Translations under genes and position numbers: made by a program
Shown: positions 54,019 to 64,000 of the stretch, in pieces
Layout: each line of letters starts with the position of its first letter
How positions within the stretch are numbered: the first letter of the stretch is position 1
Notes under the pieces: generated by a model
What the model was told of the DNA's origin: nothing
Database searches by the model: none
What the model saw: the letters and a program-made list of their open reading frames with translations, nothing else
Assembly: GCA_039881145.1 (NCBI GenBank)
Contig: JAYKKI010000015.1
Coordinates: forward strand, 29,615,001 to 29,679,000
Direction of reading: 5' to 3'
DNA length: 64,000 nt
Origin: Druceiella hillmani
Lineage: Eukaryota; Arthropoda; Insecta; Lepidoptera; Hepialidae

Positions 54019-55004
54019 GCTGACGAGGCATTGCCTATGATAGTTGATGCAAACTTATTATTATGATATACGACAAATTGTAAACAAACATGTATCTAAC
54101 TTATCTCCTGCTTACTACGATGTAAAACAAACAAAGAAATAAGCATCCAGCATCAATCGATATAAACGAGACGTTGGCTATCAGTGTTCAGTTTTTATTT
54201 GAACATACCATTCAAAGATTACGTTTGGCTCAGAAAAATGTCTTATTAGAGGAATTAAAAAGTGGCAACCGTCAACTAACTTTCTTAGTAAAATGGGGAT
54301 GTGATGCTGCTTAACAGAATTAATGCAAACAGAAGTTTTCATCACAATAATATCAAAAAGATTAAATTTTTTTAGTATAAGAGCTATTTAATTATACCTA
54401 AATACTGCTAAAGTCAAAAAAATATTATTTCAGAACACATCTCCGTCTTCAGCACGATATTACCGATCGATAAAATTTATCTTTGTAAAGGGACTTCCGA
54501 TCTAATTTTACAAGAAGTAAACTAAATTGAACAAGACCTAAAAATCATTCTCTTGTAAACGTCAACGATTATAATCTTGGATTAACCTTTACAGTTGAGT
54601 CAGTTATTATGCTCACTATGGTAGATGGCAAAATCTACTGAACTTTCCACAGTTACCACTTCCTCTCGGTTTGCTATATTTGTGGAGCGAAATCAAATAA
54701 AATGAATGATCCAACAGCGATTACAAGTAAAGTCGTGGATAATAGATCATTGTCTTTCGGCACATCTTCGTTGCATTCATGGATAAGTTTCATGGAATGC
54801 GTGCTCCATATAGCCTATAGAATTGATATTATAACATGACAAGCTTGTGTTTTTAGAGTTAAGACAAATGCGGATCTTTTTAATAGGTCATTAGGATATA
54901 TTCCTAAAGAAAAACCCAGAACCATTACGACTGATGAATTTTCATTACTAGCTGTGCCAAATTTAGAGCAAGAAGTACCAGACAACAGTATTCAGTTGTA
55001 TTAG
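54019..55004 (+). pseudogene. Transib (RAG1-related) transposase relic, internally deleted
   Basis: Transib transposases are DDE enzymes related to the RAG1 core. Segments appear in family order. ADEALPMIVDANLL (54019-54060) and RQIVNKHVSNLSPAYYDVKQ (from 54071) match the block before the catalytic core. FLFEHTIQRLRLAQKN ending in TFLVKWGCDAA (54144-54314) holds the first catalytic Asp at 54303-54305. NTSPSSARYYRSIKFIFVK (54434-54490) follows, then LTFTVESVIMLTMVDGKI with the second Asp at 54624-54626. CYICGAKSNKMNDP and GTSSLHSWISFMECVLHIAY (54672-54839) give the zinc-binding Cys pair and the SPLHAWIRFFE-like block. The frame from 54855 (KTNADLFNRSL) resembles the C-terminal end, so roughly 200 or more residues, including the catalytic Glu, are missing between 54839 and 54855. 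There are at least five frameshifts or stops. Terminal heptamers were not found. Confidence 0.85.
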
Positions 55005-56435
55005 TTGATATGAACGTTTTCAAAAAACTTATTTAAATTGAAGAAAATATGTTTTCGTCATATGTTATCAATAACAATTTGTTAACAAATATTAATAATT
55101 TGTTCATAAGCTTATACAAGTAATACATAATCGATAATGAAATAATTTTCATAATATATCATAACTGAACACTGAAGAAGTTGGTAGAGTTCTTAGAGAT
55201 TCTTTAGAGTTTTGTCCGGCTACATTAGCAAATTGTCATACTGTATGATATGTTCATTTTATAATGAACGCTGTTAGAAATGGTAAATAATAACATAAAA
55301 CTTCGAGCATATCGAATTATCACAATAATTAATTTTATAATGTAATTAAAATTACCGGTTATGTCAAAAAATCAATGATTTATATTAAAAACATGGGCTC
55401 TTGCATTCATACCTAAAAAGCACAATAAGTACATATTCAAAAGCCAAAACATCGAAAATAGAAATTGAGCATCCATTCGCCACAGACTGTACGGTTTTTT
55501 TTCCATTTCCGCAAGAATTTTCAATTTTAATTCATTTCTATCTATCAGACTAGTTACTTCAACATGTATCATATAAATTTATTAAATAAAAATATTAAAT
55601 GATCGAGAATTTTCCTCATAAACAACATCCGATACGTCACGATTCGCATCTATAAATTATGAAATACTGGTAATAATGAGATTAAAAATTTTGAAGCAAA
55701 GCAAAAAGCTATTTCAGTTTGGAATGAAACGCCAGTAAAAGAATGAAATAATGAACCGCTCAACTATTAAATCATTGAGATTAAATGTTTAAATTCGCAG
55801 GTTTTATCTGTCACAAAGTATAAGAGAACATTTCGTGGAACAAATTTAGATTCGCTTTTAAATTTGACGCGACCACCCTTGAGTAGAAAGATTGTAAGAC
55901 AAAAATATTCTTTGAAAATATCGTTTTCATGTAAAATACTGACAGAGTATAAAACAAAGTTCCTTCCCGCATCTGTTTGTCCTTCTGTAAACTTAGATAT
56001 TTTACACTACGCAACGGATTTTGATGCTGTGTTCACTATCATTTAGATAATTTCTTCCGGAAGGTTTATAGATATAATATATGCATGTTATATTTACAGA
56101 AAATACAAAAAAAGTCAATGTTTCGTAAAAAAGTATAATTTTGGGCGCTTTCATTACTAACGCTGACTAAATTGCATATGGAATTAGGTATTTTAAAAAT
56201 ATCTGCAAAAAAGTCCGCGATGGCATATATATATATCCTACGGATAACCCACAGTGACCATTTTTATTAATTTTTTTTATGTGTTACATTTTCGAAGTTA
56301 TTTTGATCAATACTATATTAATCTTTACATAATTAAATACGTCAGTTTCGTTGGGCATTTAAAGTAGATAAAATTTGCTCTATCATTATCATTAATATTT
56401 TAGGAAATATCACAGGTTTAAAATTACCAAAAATT
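55005..56435. other. AT-rich DNA, no gene recognised
   Basis: Overlapping frames on both strands at 55811-56046 and the minus frame 55372-55572 have no domain. A short plus stretch at 55170-55240 (GRVLRDSLEFCPATLANCH) lies downstream of the Transib relic; no relation could be shown. Confidence 0.4.
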
Positions 56436-56560
56436 GGTATTCGCGATGCCGATGCCGTGCACGGATGGCGGCGGCGGTGGCGTGTGAATGAGAGTAATAT
56501 TATTAATCGCTCCACAATTACACCACATTGTACCTGTCGGGCGGGGCGGGTCGCCAGTAA
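56436..56560. promoter_or_regulatory. GC/CpG-rich block, possible regulatory element
   Basis: A sharply bounded GC-rich patch: gatgccgatgccgtgcacgg, ggcggcggcggtggcg, then aatattattaatcgctccac and gtcgggcggggcgggtcgcc. It combines GC boxes with an A/T-rich homeodomain-type core. No coding frame is supported. It is a candidate enhancer or promoter by composition only. Confidence 0.35.
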
Positions 56561-56563
56561 TAA

Positions 56564-56578
56564 ATATATTAATTCGTA

Positions 56579-56642
<64 letters not shown>

Positions 56643-56678
56643 TACGAATTAATATATGGATTTTACGAATTAATATAT
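56564..56678. repeat. 22-bp inverted repeat around a (TA)n array, plus a third half-site
   Basis: Arms 56564-56585 and 56636-56657 are exact reverse complements (core ttaattcgtaaata), and the 50-bp loop is pure TA. A further direct copy of the right arm (tttacgaattaatatat) follows at 56662-56678. The whole 94-bp unit can fold into a long hairpin. Confidence 0.92.
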
Positions 56679-58254
56679 ATTAACTAAACTGAATTAAGCA
56701 TTGTACATAATAAAGTTATATATTAAATCTAGTTTTTACGTGATATTTTAGTACTGCAATAACTGAGTTTGATTTTTTGAAATTTCAGTTCGATTTTTTT
56801 GGCTGTTAAAAGAACAGTGCAATTAATTTCAATTTGCTTCTTAGAAATTAATCTATAGAAAAGTATATTTCTACTCAACGTTTTCTTTTGTTAGGCCAAC
56901 GTTTGTTCAGTTCAGTTACTACTCAACGTTTTCCAAATCGATCCCCCCCAACATTTTATAAATGACTAATAAGATAATTAGAGAGAAAATTACTGGAAAA
57001 ATTCCCGCTGACAATTCCGATTGATAGGTGCAACTTGAACCATGGAACTTCAGCGAAAATTGTAAAAAATGCCGCCAGTTGAAAACGGATATTTACTATT
57101 CGTAAATTACGAATACACGCGTAGCGATGAGCTTGTTGGTAAGCAACAAATTTATAGCCTAGGCTTACATTATAAATAAAATGAAAATATTTGTTTAGTA
57201 TTTGTTAAGTTACTAGTTTTATTTATTTTTATTATTAAAATTACGTCGATTTAAAAACTATTAGTATTATGCCAGTTTTAATTTGGATTTCATTCACCGA
57301 CCGAACCTGTTCCAAATATTTTATTTTTCATAAGCGGCTTTGTCGAGGCAGCTGTAGCTATTTTTGATGGCGTTGATAGTTTTCAATCACCAATAACATA
57401 AAAAAAGAAAAGAGTAAGAATAATAAGAGAAAAGAGAAAGAGAAGAGTAGGGGAAATATTTTTAAGCTCATTAAAATATTTCATACCATAAGCCCTAAAG
57501 AAATTCAAATTATTGAAATCTGTCTTCTCATGATCGCTTCAAAAACACATACTTGTTAATAAAAATTAAGTTAAAAATAGAAATTTACAAAGTTATAAAA
57601 TTAAGTCGTTCTTATATTAACTGTTAAATATAATAATATTTATTATTATATTTATTATTATTATAGGTACCAAATTACGTCATATCAAAATATCATTGAT
57701 GCTAAGCCGCACTCATGCCTAGTATGTATTATTGTTCATTTAACTTATAAATAAAATACGGTTATGGTATATATTGTAGGCATTTGTTTTATTTATCATA
57801 TTAGTATCCTTCATATCTGTAACAATAACCTTAATAACGGCTTAACCCGAATTGAGTAAACCTAGCCGAGTTGGAGAACTTTATATTTATTGTTCAGTGA
57901 GGTTGGCATGTCTTATTATGTAGATAGTTTGAGATTTTAATGATTACGTGGTATTTCGAATAATATTGAAAAAATAGTGATCGAACGGCATTGATATTGG
58001 TCAATCTCAAAAATCAATCATCAAAATTTATTTATACCCAAGATTTTTTAAATTTTAATGTACTGAGAGAACACAACAGATTAGATCGATATATCGATGA
58101 ATTAAAAAGATTTGTTAAATAACATTCAATAACAGTTAAAAAATGATCTAAACAAAGGAAGGTAATGAAGTCGGTGGACATTAAAGAAATAATAAAATAG
58201 CACGTGAGTACCTACCATTGTATTATCCTGGTGATTGATTTTGTGTCGTCTTGT
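56679..58254. other. AT-rich DNA, no gene recognised
   Basis: The word ctactcaacgtttt occurs at 56871 and 56920. A/T-rich triplet runs (taataatatttattatta) at 57628-57665. No gene recognised. Confidence 0.5.
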
Positions 58255-58293
58255 CGCAGCGCTCTGATTGCGATCTAATGGGCCGGTACAGGT
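58255..58293. promoter_or_regulatory. 39-bp element shared with 21014-21052
   Basis: See the partner entry; the core is tgattgcgatctaatggg followed by ccggtacaggt. An E box CACGTG lies about 55 bp upstream at 58201-58206. Confidence 0.45.
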
Positions 58294-61042
58294 ACGACCT
58301 GCGCGTGTTTGTGTTTATTTAATTTAGTTGCTGTGAAATGACCCGTAACGGAAAATGTTCAATACTTTACAGTGTGTGTGTAACGCGGTGTAGAGTCGTA
58401 CACCAAACTACGGTAAACTAAATATGAAATAGGTGTATTAGAAAATACAACAATTTTACGCAAAATGTTTTATATTGGTTTATCGACGTATAGTACTTTA
58501 TTCCCGACGCTCTTTCATTAGTTTAACTCCGGTTGATTGTTTTCCGGCTAGCGTATAAACTGTAGCTGGAAAATTCTTGTCAGTCTTTAAATCCTCTGAA
58601 AAAATGTATAGTTTTTTGGGAAAACATTTTTTTATTTCAAGACGAATAGTACTTCGGAAAAAAAATTAGTGAACGTAAGATCCTGGTGGACGCAGCGAGC
58701 GACGGAGGATTTTCAGCCGTAGTTTCTGCAAATTTGAGTAGGTTTGTTGTCCTTTTGATAACGTCTTATTGTGCAATAGCAGGGGTTAGGGAAAGGTAAG
58801 TTAACTGAGGCTGATTCTTCATCTGTGACTTCTGATCTCTTCTGTTTAGACGTCTAAATTTAAAGATTAAAACAAAAATTTATAACACCAATAAATTCCA
58901 TTACAATCCATTCATTGAAACCAAAATTTACAGCCTGTAAAAGTTTCCAGCTAGTGTAGTTTGAGAACTGTTTACGCTATAGCCTTCAGTTAATTATTAT
59001 TAAAATAATTTTCAGTTAACTGTGAACTATCGGAATGAAAATCGGTTGGAAAGCAATGAAAACTTTGTGGGTTTAGATCTATATTTATCACTGAAATATC
59101 AGAGATTATGCATTCAAAATAATTGTCCACAACGATGGTTCTTTGAATTTTACATTGGTCAATAGAAAACAGATTGGTTTATTTACGTTAATTTATTGAT
59201 TTCTGACATAATTGGTGTTCATTTTGTAGAAATTCATTATCATTTAATTTTTTTTATTCAGAACATAGGTTGTGTTTAAGAATTTAAATAAAATAAAAAT
59301 AATACTACATCACGCTGTTTCATTTAGTTGTGAATAAAACAATTAAGAGATTAGTTATACTCAAACCTATCATTTTGCCATTGTGTATTAGATTTAAAAT
59401 TTTACAGGTTTGCTTAGGTATTACTTTCAAATTATTGGTTAATACGTCTCGAATAGCTGTATCCATCTCTCACTTTTGTGCAGTGAGTTTTGTCTACCTC
59501 ATATTTTAATTTTATTCCGAGATTGCAAATGAGATTCCCGCAATTTTTAATAGTATTTTAGTAGTACTTTTTAGTAGCATTTTATAATATTTACATAAAA
59601 AAATATACGTACCTAAATTGGTGTTGTGCTTTGTTTTTCATAACAACTAAAATGATAAAAAAGAGGATAAACTCGAATAAGACCTGAAATAATTAAATTC
59701 TACTCCTCAGCTTTTTCGTAATTCTTAGAAATAAACCAAAGGGCAGGTTTTCATAATTATTTATATGTGTGAAGTCTCTGTTATATAAATGTTAACACAC
59801 ACCTAAAGTAGATGAACTTTGTTATAACAACCTGTTGCAGGCAAATTTACTAAAATCATGGAAGTTCATCTTATAGACATGCAACCATTCTAATCATTAA
59901 GAAAATAATACCCGAGTACCAACTATATTTTTTATATCAGTTTAATACTATTATGGCTATAGAAAATTAATATTAAGAAAGTGATTAAGTATTTCGAGTG
60001 TCATTACCAATATTCGCAATTTTTGACAAAAATATATGTGCTGTAAATACCCTAACAGGTTGCATAAAATGCTATTCGAATTTGGGTAATATATTGATAT
60101 TCCCAACCATAATTTAAATAAATAGGACATATATATTGCTGGTAATTTCTGAAAAATATGAGCTCATCATGTATTTTCTTTTTTTAGATATGTTTTTTAT
60201 ATGATCTGTATTTTCTTTTTTCTTTAAAGATATAGAAAGGTAAAATGAATATATTATTGTTTTAATTATAACTTTCTTCAAGATAGGTTTCGGTATATAA
60301 ATGTAGGTTGTTATTTTTGTAGATTTAGTCACAGATACTTGATTCATACCGATAATGTTACTAGAAGTTTCCATGTATATAGTATAATCCTATGTTTTTA
60401 CTGGATAATATTTCCCATTGCTGACTAAATTTCAAGGATTTACCTATTTTCAGTTATCATAAAAACTAATCCCTTTTACCTTTCTATGTAAGTACTTAAA
60501 AAACAGTATTTTACTGGATAATATAGGTTTTGCTTTAACACATTAATAATTTCAGCTGCACAAGTTTTGTTTTAGAGTAGATATTGGATGGAGATTGCGT
60601 TACACAAAGTAAACTCATAGTAATTTGAATTAGTTCACATAATGTGTTGAGAGTTAATACTAATGTACCTTGCTATGTAATCAAATATACAATATATATA
60701 ATAAATCAAGGAAATATACTTTAACGAATCCCTCCAATATGTAATTTCCAAACAACCATTTTCATAATATTATTAATTACCCGTCAGCGCGGAACGCTAT
60801 CATTATTTCGTGGAATTATAGTTCTGCACCTAATTTGGCTTCTATCGATTCACTATTTTTTGTTCGTTACTTAAAAATTAAATTGTTTCTATACTGCGCG
60901 TTACATTCGTCGCTGTCACTTCGAAACATTTTGTCAGGTGTACTAAAGGGGTTTAGCGTTTTCAACGGAAGGTTTAACCTCATTATGAGTGCCTAAAATA
61001 GCACCCCAAAGGTTTAGGCTACAGAATTTAAATTGCAATTAG
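58294..61042. other. AT-rich DNA, no gene recognised
   Basis: A GC-richer patch at 58675-58735 (gtggacgcagcgagcgacgg) has no recognisable content. The 86-codon minus frame 60114-60374 is Lys/Ile/Tyr-rich as expected from A/T-rich DNA. A possible weak copy E of the dispersed repeat is at 60795-60860. Confidence 0.45.
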
Positions 61043-61070
61043 CACGTGACTGAGTCAGTAACTCAGTCAT
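61043..61070. promoter_or_regulatory. E box with overlapping AP-1/Maf-like palindrome
   Basis: The plus strand reads cacgtgactgagtcagtaac then tcagtca. It contains a CACGTG E box, a TGAGTCA AP-1-type site and the inverted pair actgagt/actcagt separated by 5 bp. Binding is inferred from the motif alone. Confidence 0.35.
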
Positions 61071-62704
61071 AAACACAATTTATTCTTGATTGGTTAGCTA
61101 CTTTATTATAATGCTTTAGTCTTTGATGAATTACATTAATAATTTAGGCTAAAAACAATAACTATTATATTTGTTAGCTATCAAATTAATTGGAAAATAC
61201 ATTAGCAGTCAGTAATATGTCTGTCTAGTTGATAATCAATAACCAGTGAAAGAATTATTATTAAAAATAGTATTTTTATTAAAATTTTACTGCAATAATA
61301 TTACTTAGATATTAAGGATAAATAAGAAGTTAAATTATGAACTAAAATAAATCTTATCAATAAATAATATGATTTTGAGCTCTGGCCTTAGGAAGTGAAA
61401 GAAGAAATTTAAAGCGTTTGAATCTAATTAAAACAATATAGAGAAGTTAATTCTGACAATAAAATGTTCATACAAAATTAAAAACAGTAAAATTCAAATT
61501 GGTTTCCGTTTTACGCGGTCCAATGAATGCTTAAAGATTTAAGTGAAGTAAGCGCTAGGGCTTCACATTTACGTAGGACTGCAGCGCAATCCGGAAGGAA
61601 ACTTGACTAATATTGGCACTAAAGTAAACTTCCAGCGTGTTTGTTAGGGTTTAAGAATCGATTACAAAAATAGGCATTTTCTTACTTTGCTTTAGAGAAA
61701 ATATAATTTAATGAAAAATTATGAGGAAATCATTTTTTGTAGCACTTAAGCCTTGCTTTCGTCAGAAGTATTAAGATGTTTATTTATATGGTCAATACAA
61801 GGTGAATACTGTAAATATTCCAATGGTAAAATAAATCTAAGTTGTCATCTTTTCACAAAACGTAATAACTTTGAGATATTCCTCACTAAAAAAATTTGCT
61901 GGCAATATTAATTTGAATGAACTAGTCTATCTTTAACCATCATAATCTAGCAGTAGCTATAATATAGGAAGTCTAACCTCCCGTCAGCCAACAATTCAAC
62001 AAAGCTCGCACAATAGGTGACCCTCTTATAGGGTTACGTTTTCGATACAATAGTATTCCAATTTCGCCGCCTATGCTGAATTTCGCCCTAAGCCGATTGA
62101 ATAGTTTAGGAATTCGGCAATAATCACAAGTACATTCTTGTATTAGACTGCAGCAAAGAGTTACCGTAACAGTGAGTAAAGCCAGCGACCCTTTGTCATT
62201 TAACGAGCTATAGCATCTCATCCTGGTAGCTATAATTTCCCTTATGTACCTCATTGGTACTTTAAAATTTATAAATTAATGCTTCCAATGAAATTTTATT
62301 TTAAAATTTATGTGTCAGAAATTGATGTAAAATACATTCTGGATTTTATATGATGCGAGCCAGTGTAATATACTGACGGATAATATAATGAGTTAACCAA
62401 GATTTCATATTTGCCTATAACTATGAATATCCATGAACATCGTTGCGCAGCTTGCACCCGATAGTGTACTATTGCGTCCAGCGACTGGCAAAACAGCTTC
62501 TTCCGTAAGACAGATGAAATACGTAAAGCAGTTTTTATCCAATGTTCATCTTCAGCTATGAAACTGAAGCTCAAGACAACTGTCAACAAATGTTTGCTTT
62601 GCCAAATCCATCGCAAAATACTGTATAAACGGGACTGTATATCGGAGACATTATTCAACGATTATCAATTACGATAGACTTGGTCAAGGCAAAAGAAATG
62701 TTGT
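61071..62704. other. AT-rich DNA with two medium minus-strand frames
   Basis: Minus frames at 61973-62254 (93 codons) and 62308-62658 (116 codons) lie in a stretch of more balanced composition. Neither shows a domain, signal peptide or repeat that I recognise. The second includes WQSKHLLTVVLSFSF, a hydrophobic segment. They could be decayed transposon coding DNA; I do not call them genes. Confidence 0.35.
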
Positions 62705-63150
62705 CGATGGTACATAACACACTAATAGTCAAATTTCATGAATATAATAAAATGAAAATAAATCACGAATGTAAAAAAAATATAACATTAATAAAAACAT
62801 TTATCATTTTACACTTAACCTAATTATTTCTTAAATAATGAAGAAACTCTGCAGAACCCATTTAATGTAATTTTAATTAAATACTTGTTTATTAAATTAT
62901 TGAAAAAGTTTGTATGCAACTATAACAATGACGCTGTTTTCTTGTACTTCTTGTAGCCATGCATTCAATTTTTATTCACAGACGACTGTTTATAGGTCGC
63001 AAAGTTGAGAATATTTGATAAGGCTGAACATTATATTTTAATTCATTTAATTATTATATCAGGGATTCAGCATAATTACATTAGAAGTACTTCTGGTGTA
63101 GATTCCTAGTATTAAAATAAAATGACTGAAGAACACATAATACACATAAA
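62705..63150 (+). repeat. Inverted repeat at the right end, left arm
   Basis: Pairs with 63330-63665 in reverse complement. Landmarks: taacctaattatttcttaaa, aaagaaactctgcagaaccc-like sequence, and a perfect 43-bp core at 63065-63107 (beginning attcagcataattacattag, with the small palindrome agaagtacttct inside). The left arm has an insertion of about 100 bp near 62895-62995 that the right arm lacks. No coding potential. Confidence 0.88.
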
Positions 63151-63329
63151 CAAATAATACAACAAGTTAACTGTGTAGTGATATTTAAACAAATTTCACA
63201 TAATTAAAAGACCAACTTACAAAGTTATTTATGATCTGGTTAAAGTTATTCGAAAATTAAATTTAAAATACAACACATAAGAATATTACAGAAATCCAAG
63301 TATCAGTTTGAGTAACAACCATAGGAGTT

Positions 63330-63665
63330 CTTCAGTCATTTTTATGTTTATTATGTGTTCTTCTGCCATTTTTATATTAATATTAGGAATCTACACCAGA
63401 AGTACTTCTAATGTAATTATGCTGAATCTCTGATATAAAATATTATACGAATTAAAATGGATCGTTCAGCATTATTAAATTTTCTCAACTTTTGAAACTT
63501 TCAAATAAACGAGTTTTTAATTAAAATTACATTAGATGGGTTATGCAGAGTTTCTTTGCTATTTAAGAAATAATCAGGTTAAATGTAGAATAATAAATGA
63601 ATCGTTTTTATTAATATTATATGTTTTTATTGTATTCATGATTACGCTATGTGTTGTTGTTAATC
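63330..63665 (-). repeat. Inverted repeat at the right end, right arm
   Basis: Reverse complement of the left arm, with the perfect 43-bp core at 63385-63427. The spacer between arms is about 180 bp of A/T-rich DNA. Near the inner end the word cttctgccattttta/cttcagtcattttta is duplicated. Confidence 0.88.
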
Positions 63666-63828
63666 GAACAACGATTTATTTATTAAGAAATATTCATTCA
63701 TCATAATCCATTTTGATTAATGTGAATCTAATGCATGAAATAAGGTTTCACTGCAAATTCATTGGCATAAAATTTTGCTATTAGATAAAATATCTAAAAT
63801 GGCGTCTTAAAAATATTGAAGCCATTGC

Positions 63829-63958
<130 letters not shown>

Positions 63959-64000
63959 CTTACGTGCGTACGTATATATACGAATATACGTACACACGTT

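Noticed and set aside
62308..62658. 116-codon minus-strand frame as a real gene
   Set aside because: It is among the longest non-repetitive frames, but no domain, homologue or splice context is visible, and frames of this size are expected by chance in 64 kb on two strands.

Overview
The window looks like AT-rich, gene-poor insect nuclear DNA, most likely lepidopteran. The base composition is roughly 70 % A+T by eye, and about a dozen long (TA)n arrays are present. (TTAGG)n insect telomeric repeat occurs at two places. Two copies of a repeat whose ends resemble a family I know from moth and butterfly genomes (motifs such as gggttccgtagtcaa and cgccatgtctatctg) support Lepidoptera. No reading frame in the window can be defended as an intact host gene: the longest frames are about 100 to 120 codons, and several are translations of (TA)n. 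I see no tRNA gene proper, rRNA or CRISPR array.

What the window does hold is a layered graveyard of mobile elements. From left to right: a TTAGG tract at base 1; a minus-strand non-LTR reverse transcriptase fragment with a readable FADD box (0.2-0.5 kb); a Tc1-type transposase relic (8.7-9.1 kb); a perfect 27-bp inverted repeat enclosing a minus-strand tRNA-derived SINE (10.4-11.5 kb); three to five copies of an unnamed GC-richer dispersed repeat (11.8, 15.0, 36.7 kb and two weaker); a string of unidentified minus-strand coding remnants (15.4-16.2 kb); a 238-bp tandem duplication (22.0-22.5 kb); a 40-bp tandem repeat (25.7 kb); a second non-LTR reverse transcriptase fragment interrupted by a second TTAGG tract (28.4-28.8 kb); a very large inverted repeat with arms of about 0.93 and 1.04 kb (29.0-32.9 kb); a repeat present at 38.0 and again at 45.0 kb; an inverted repeat of about 300-bp arms around a plus-strand SINE (51.2-52.8 kb); an internally deleted Transib (RAG1-related) transposase relic (54.0-55.0 kb); and a third large inverted repeat (62.7-63.7 kb).

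The genes do not work together in any pathway: every recognised coding segment is broken by stops, frameshifts or deletions. The points of most interest are the Transib relic with two of its three catalytic acidic residues still legible, the long foldback loci that could be transcribed into hairpin RNA, several short near-perfect hairpins (one of pre-miRNA size at 46.0 kb), the telomeric repeat lodged inside a retrotransposon frame, and the unidentified coding relic at 15.4-16.2 kb. Two GC-richer blocks (5.9-6.1 and 56.4-56.6 kb) and a pair of similar 39-bp segments (21.0 and 58.3 kb) are the best candidates for host regulatory DNA.
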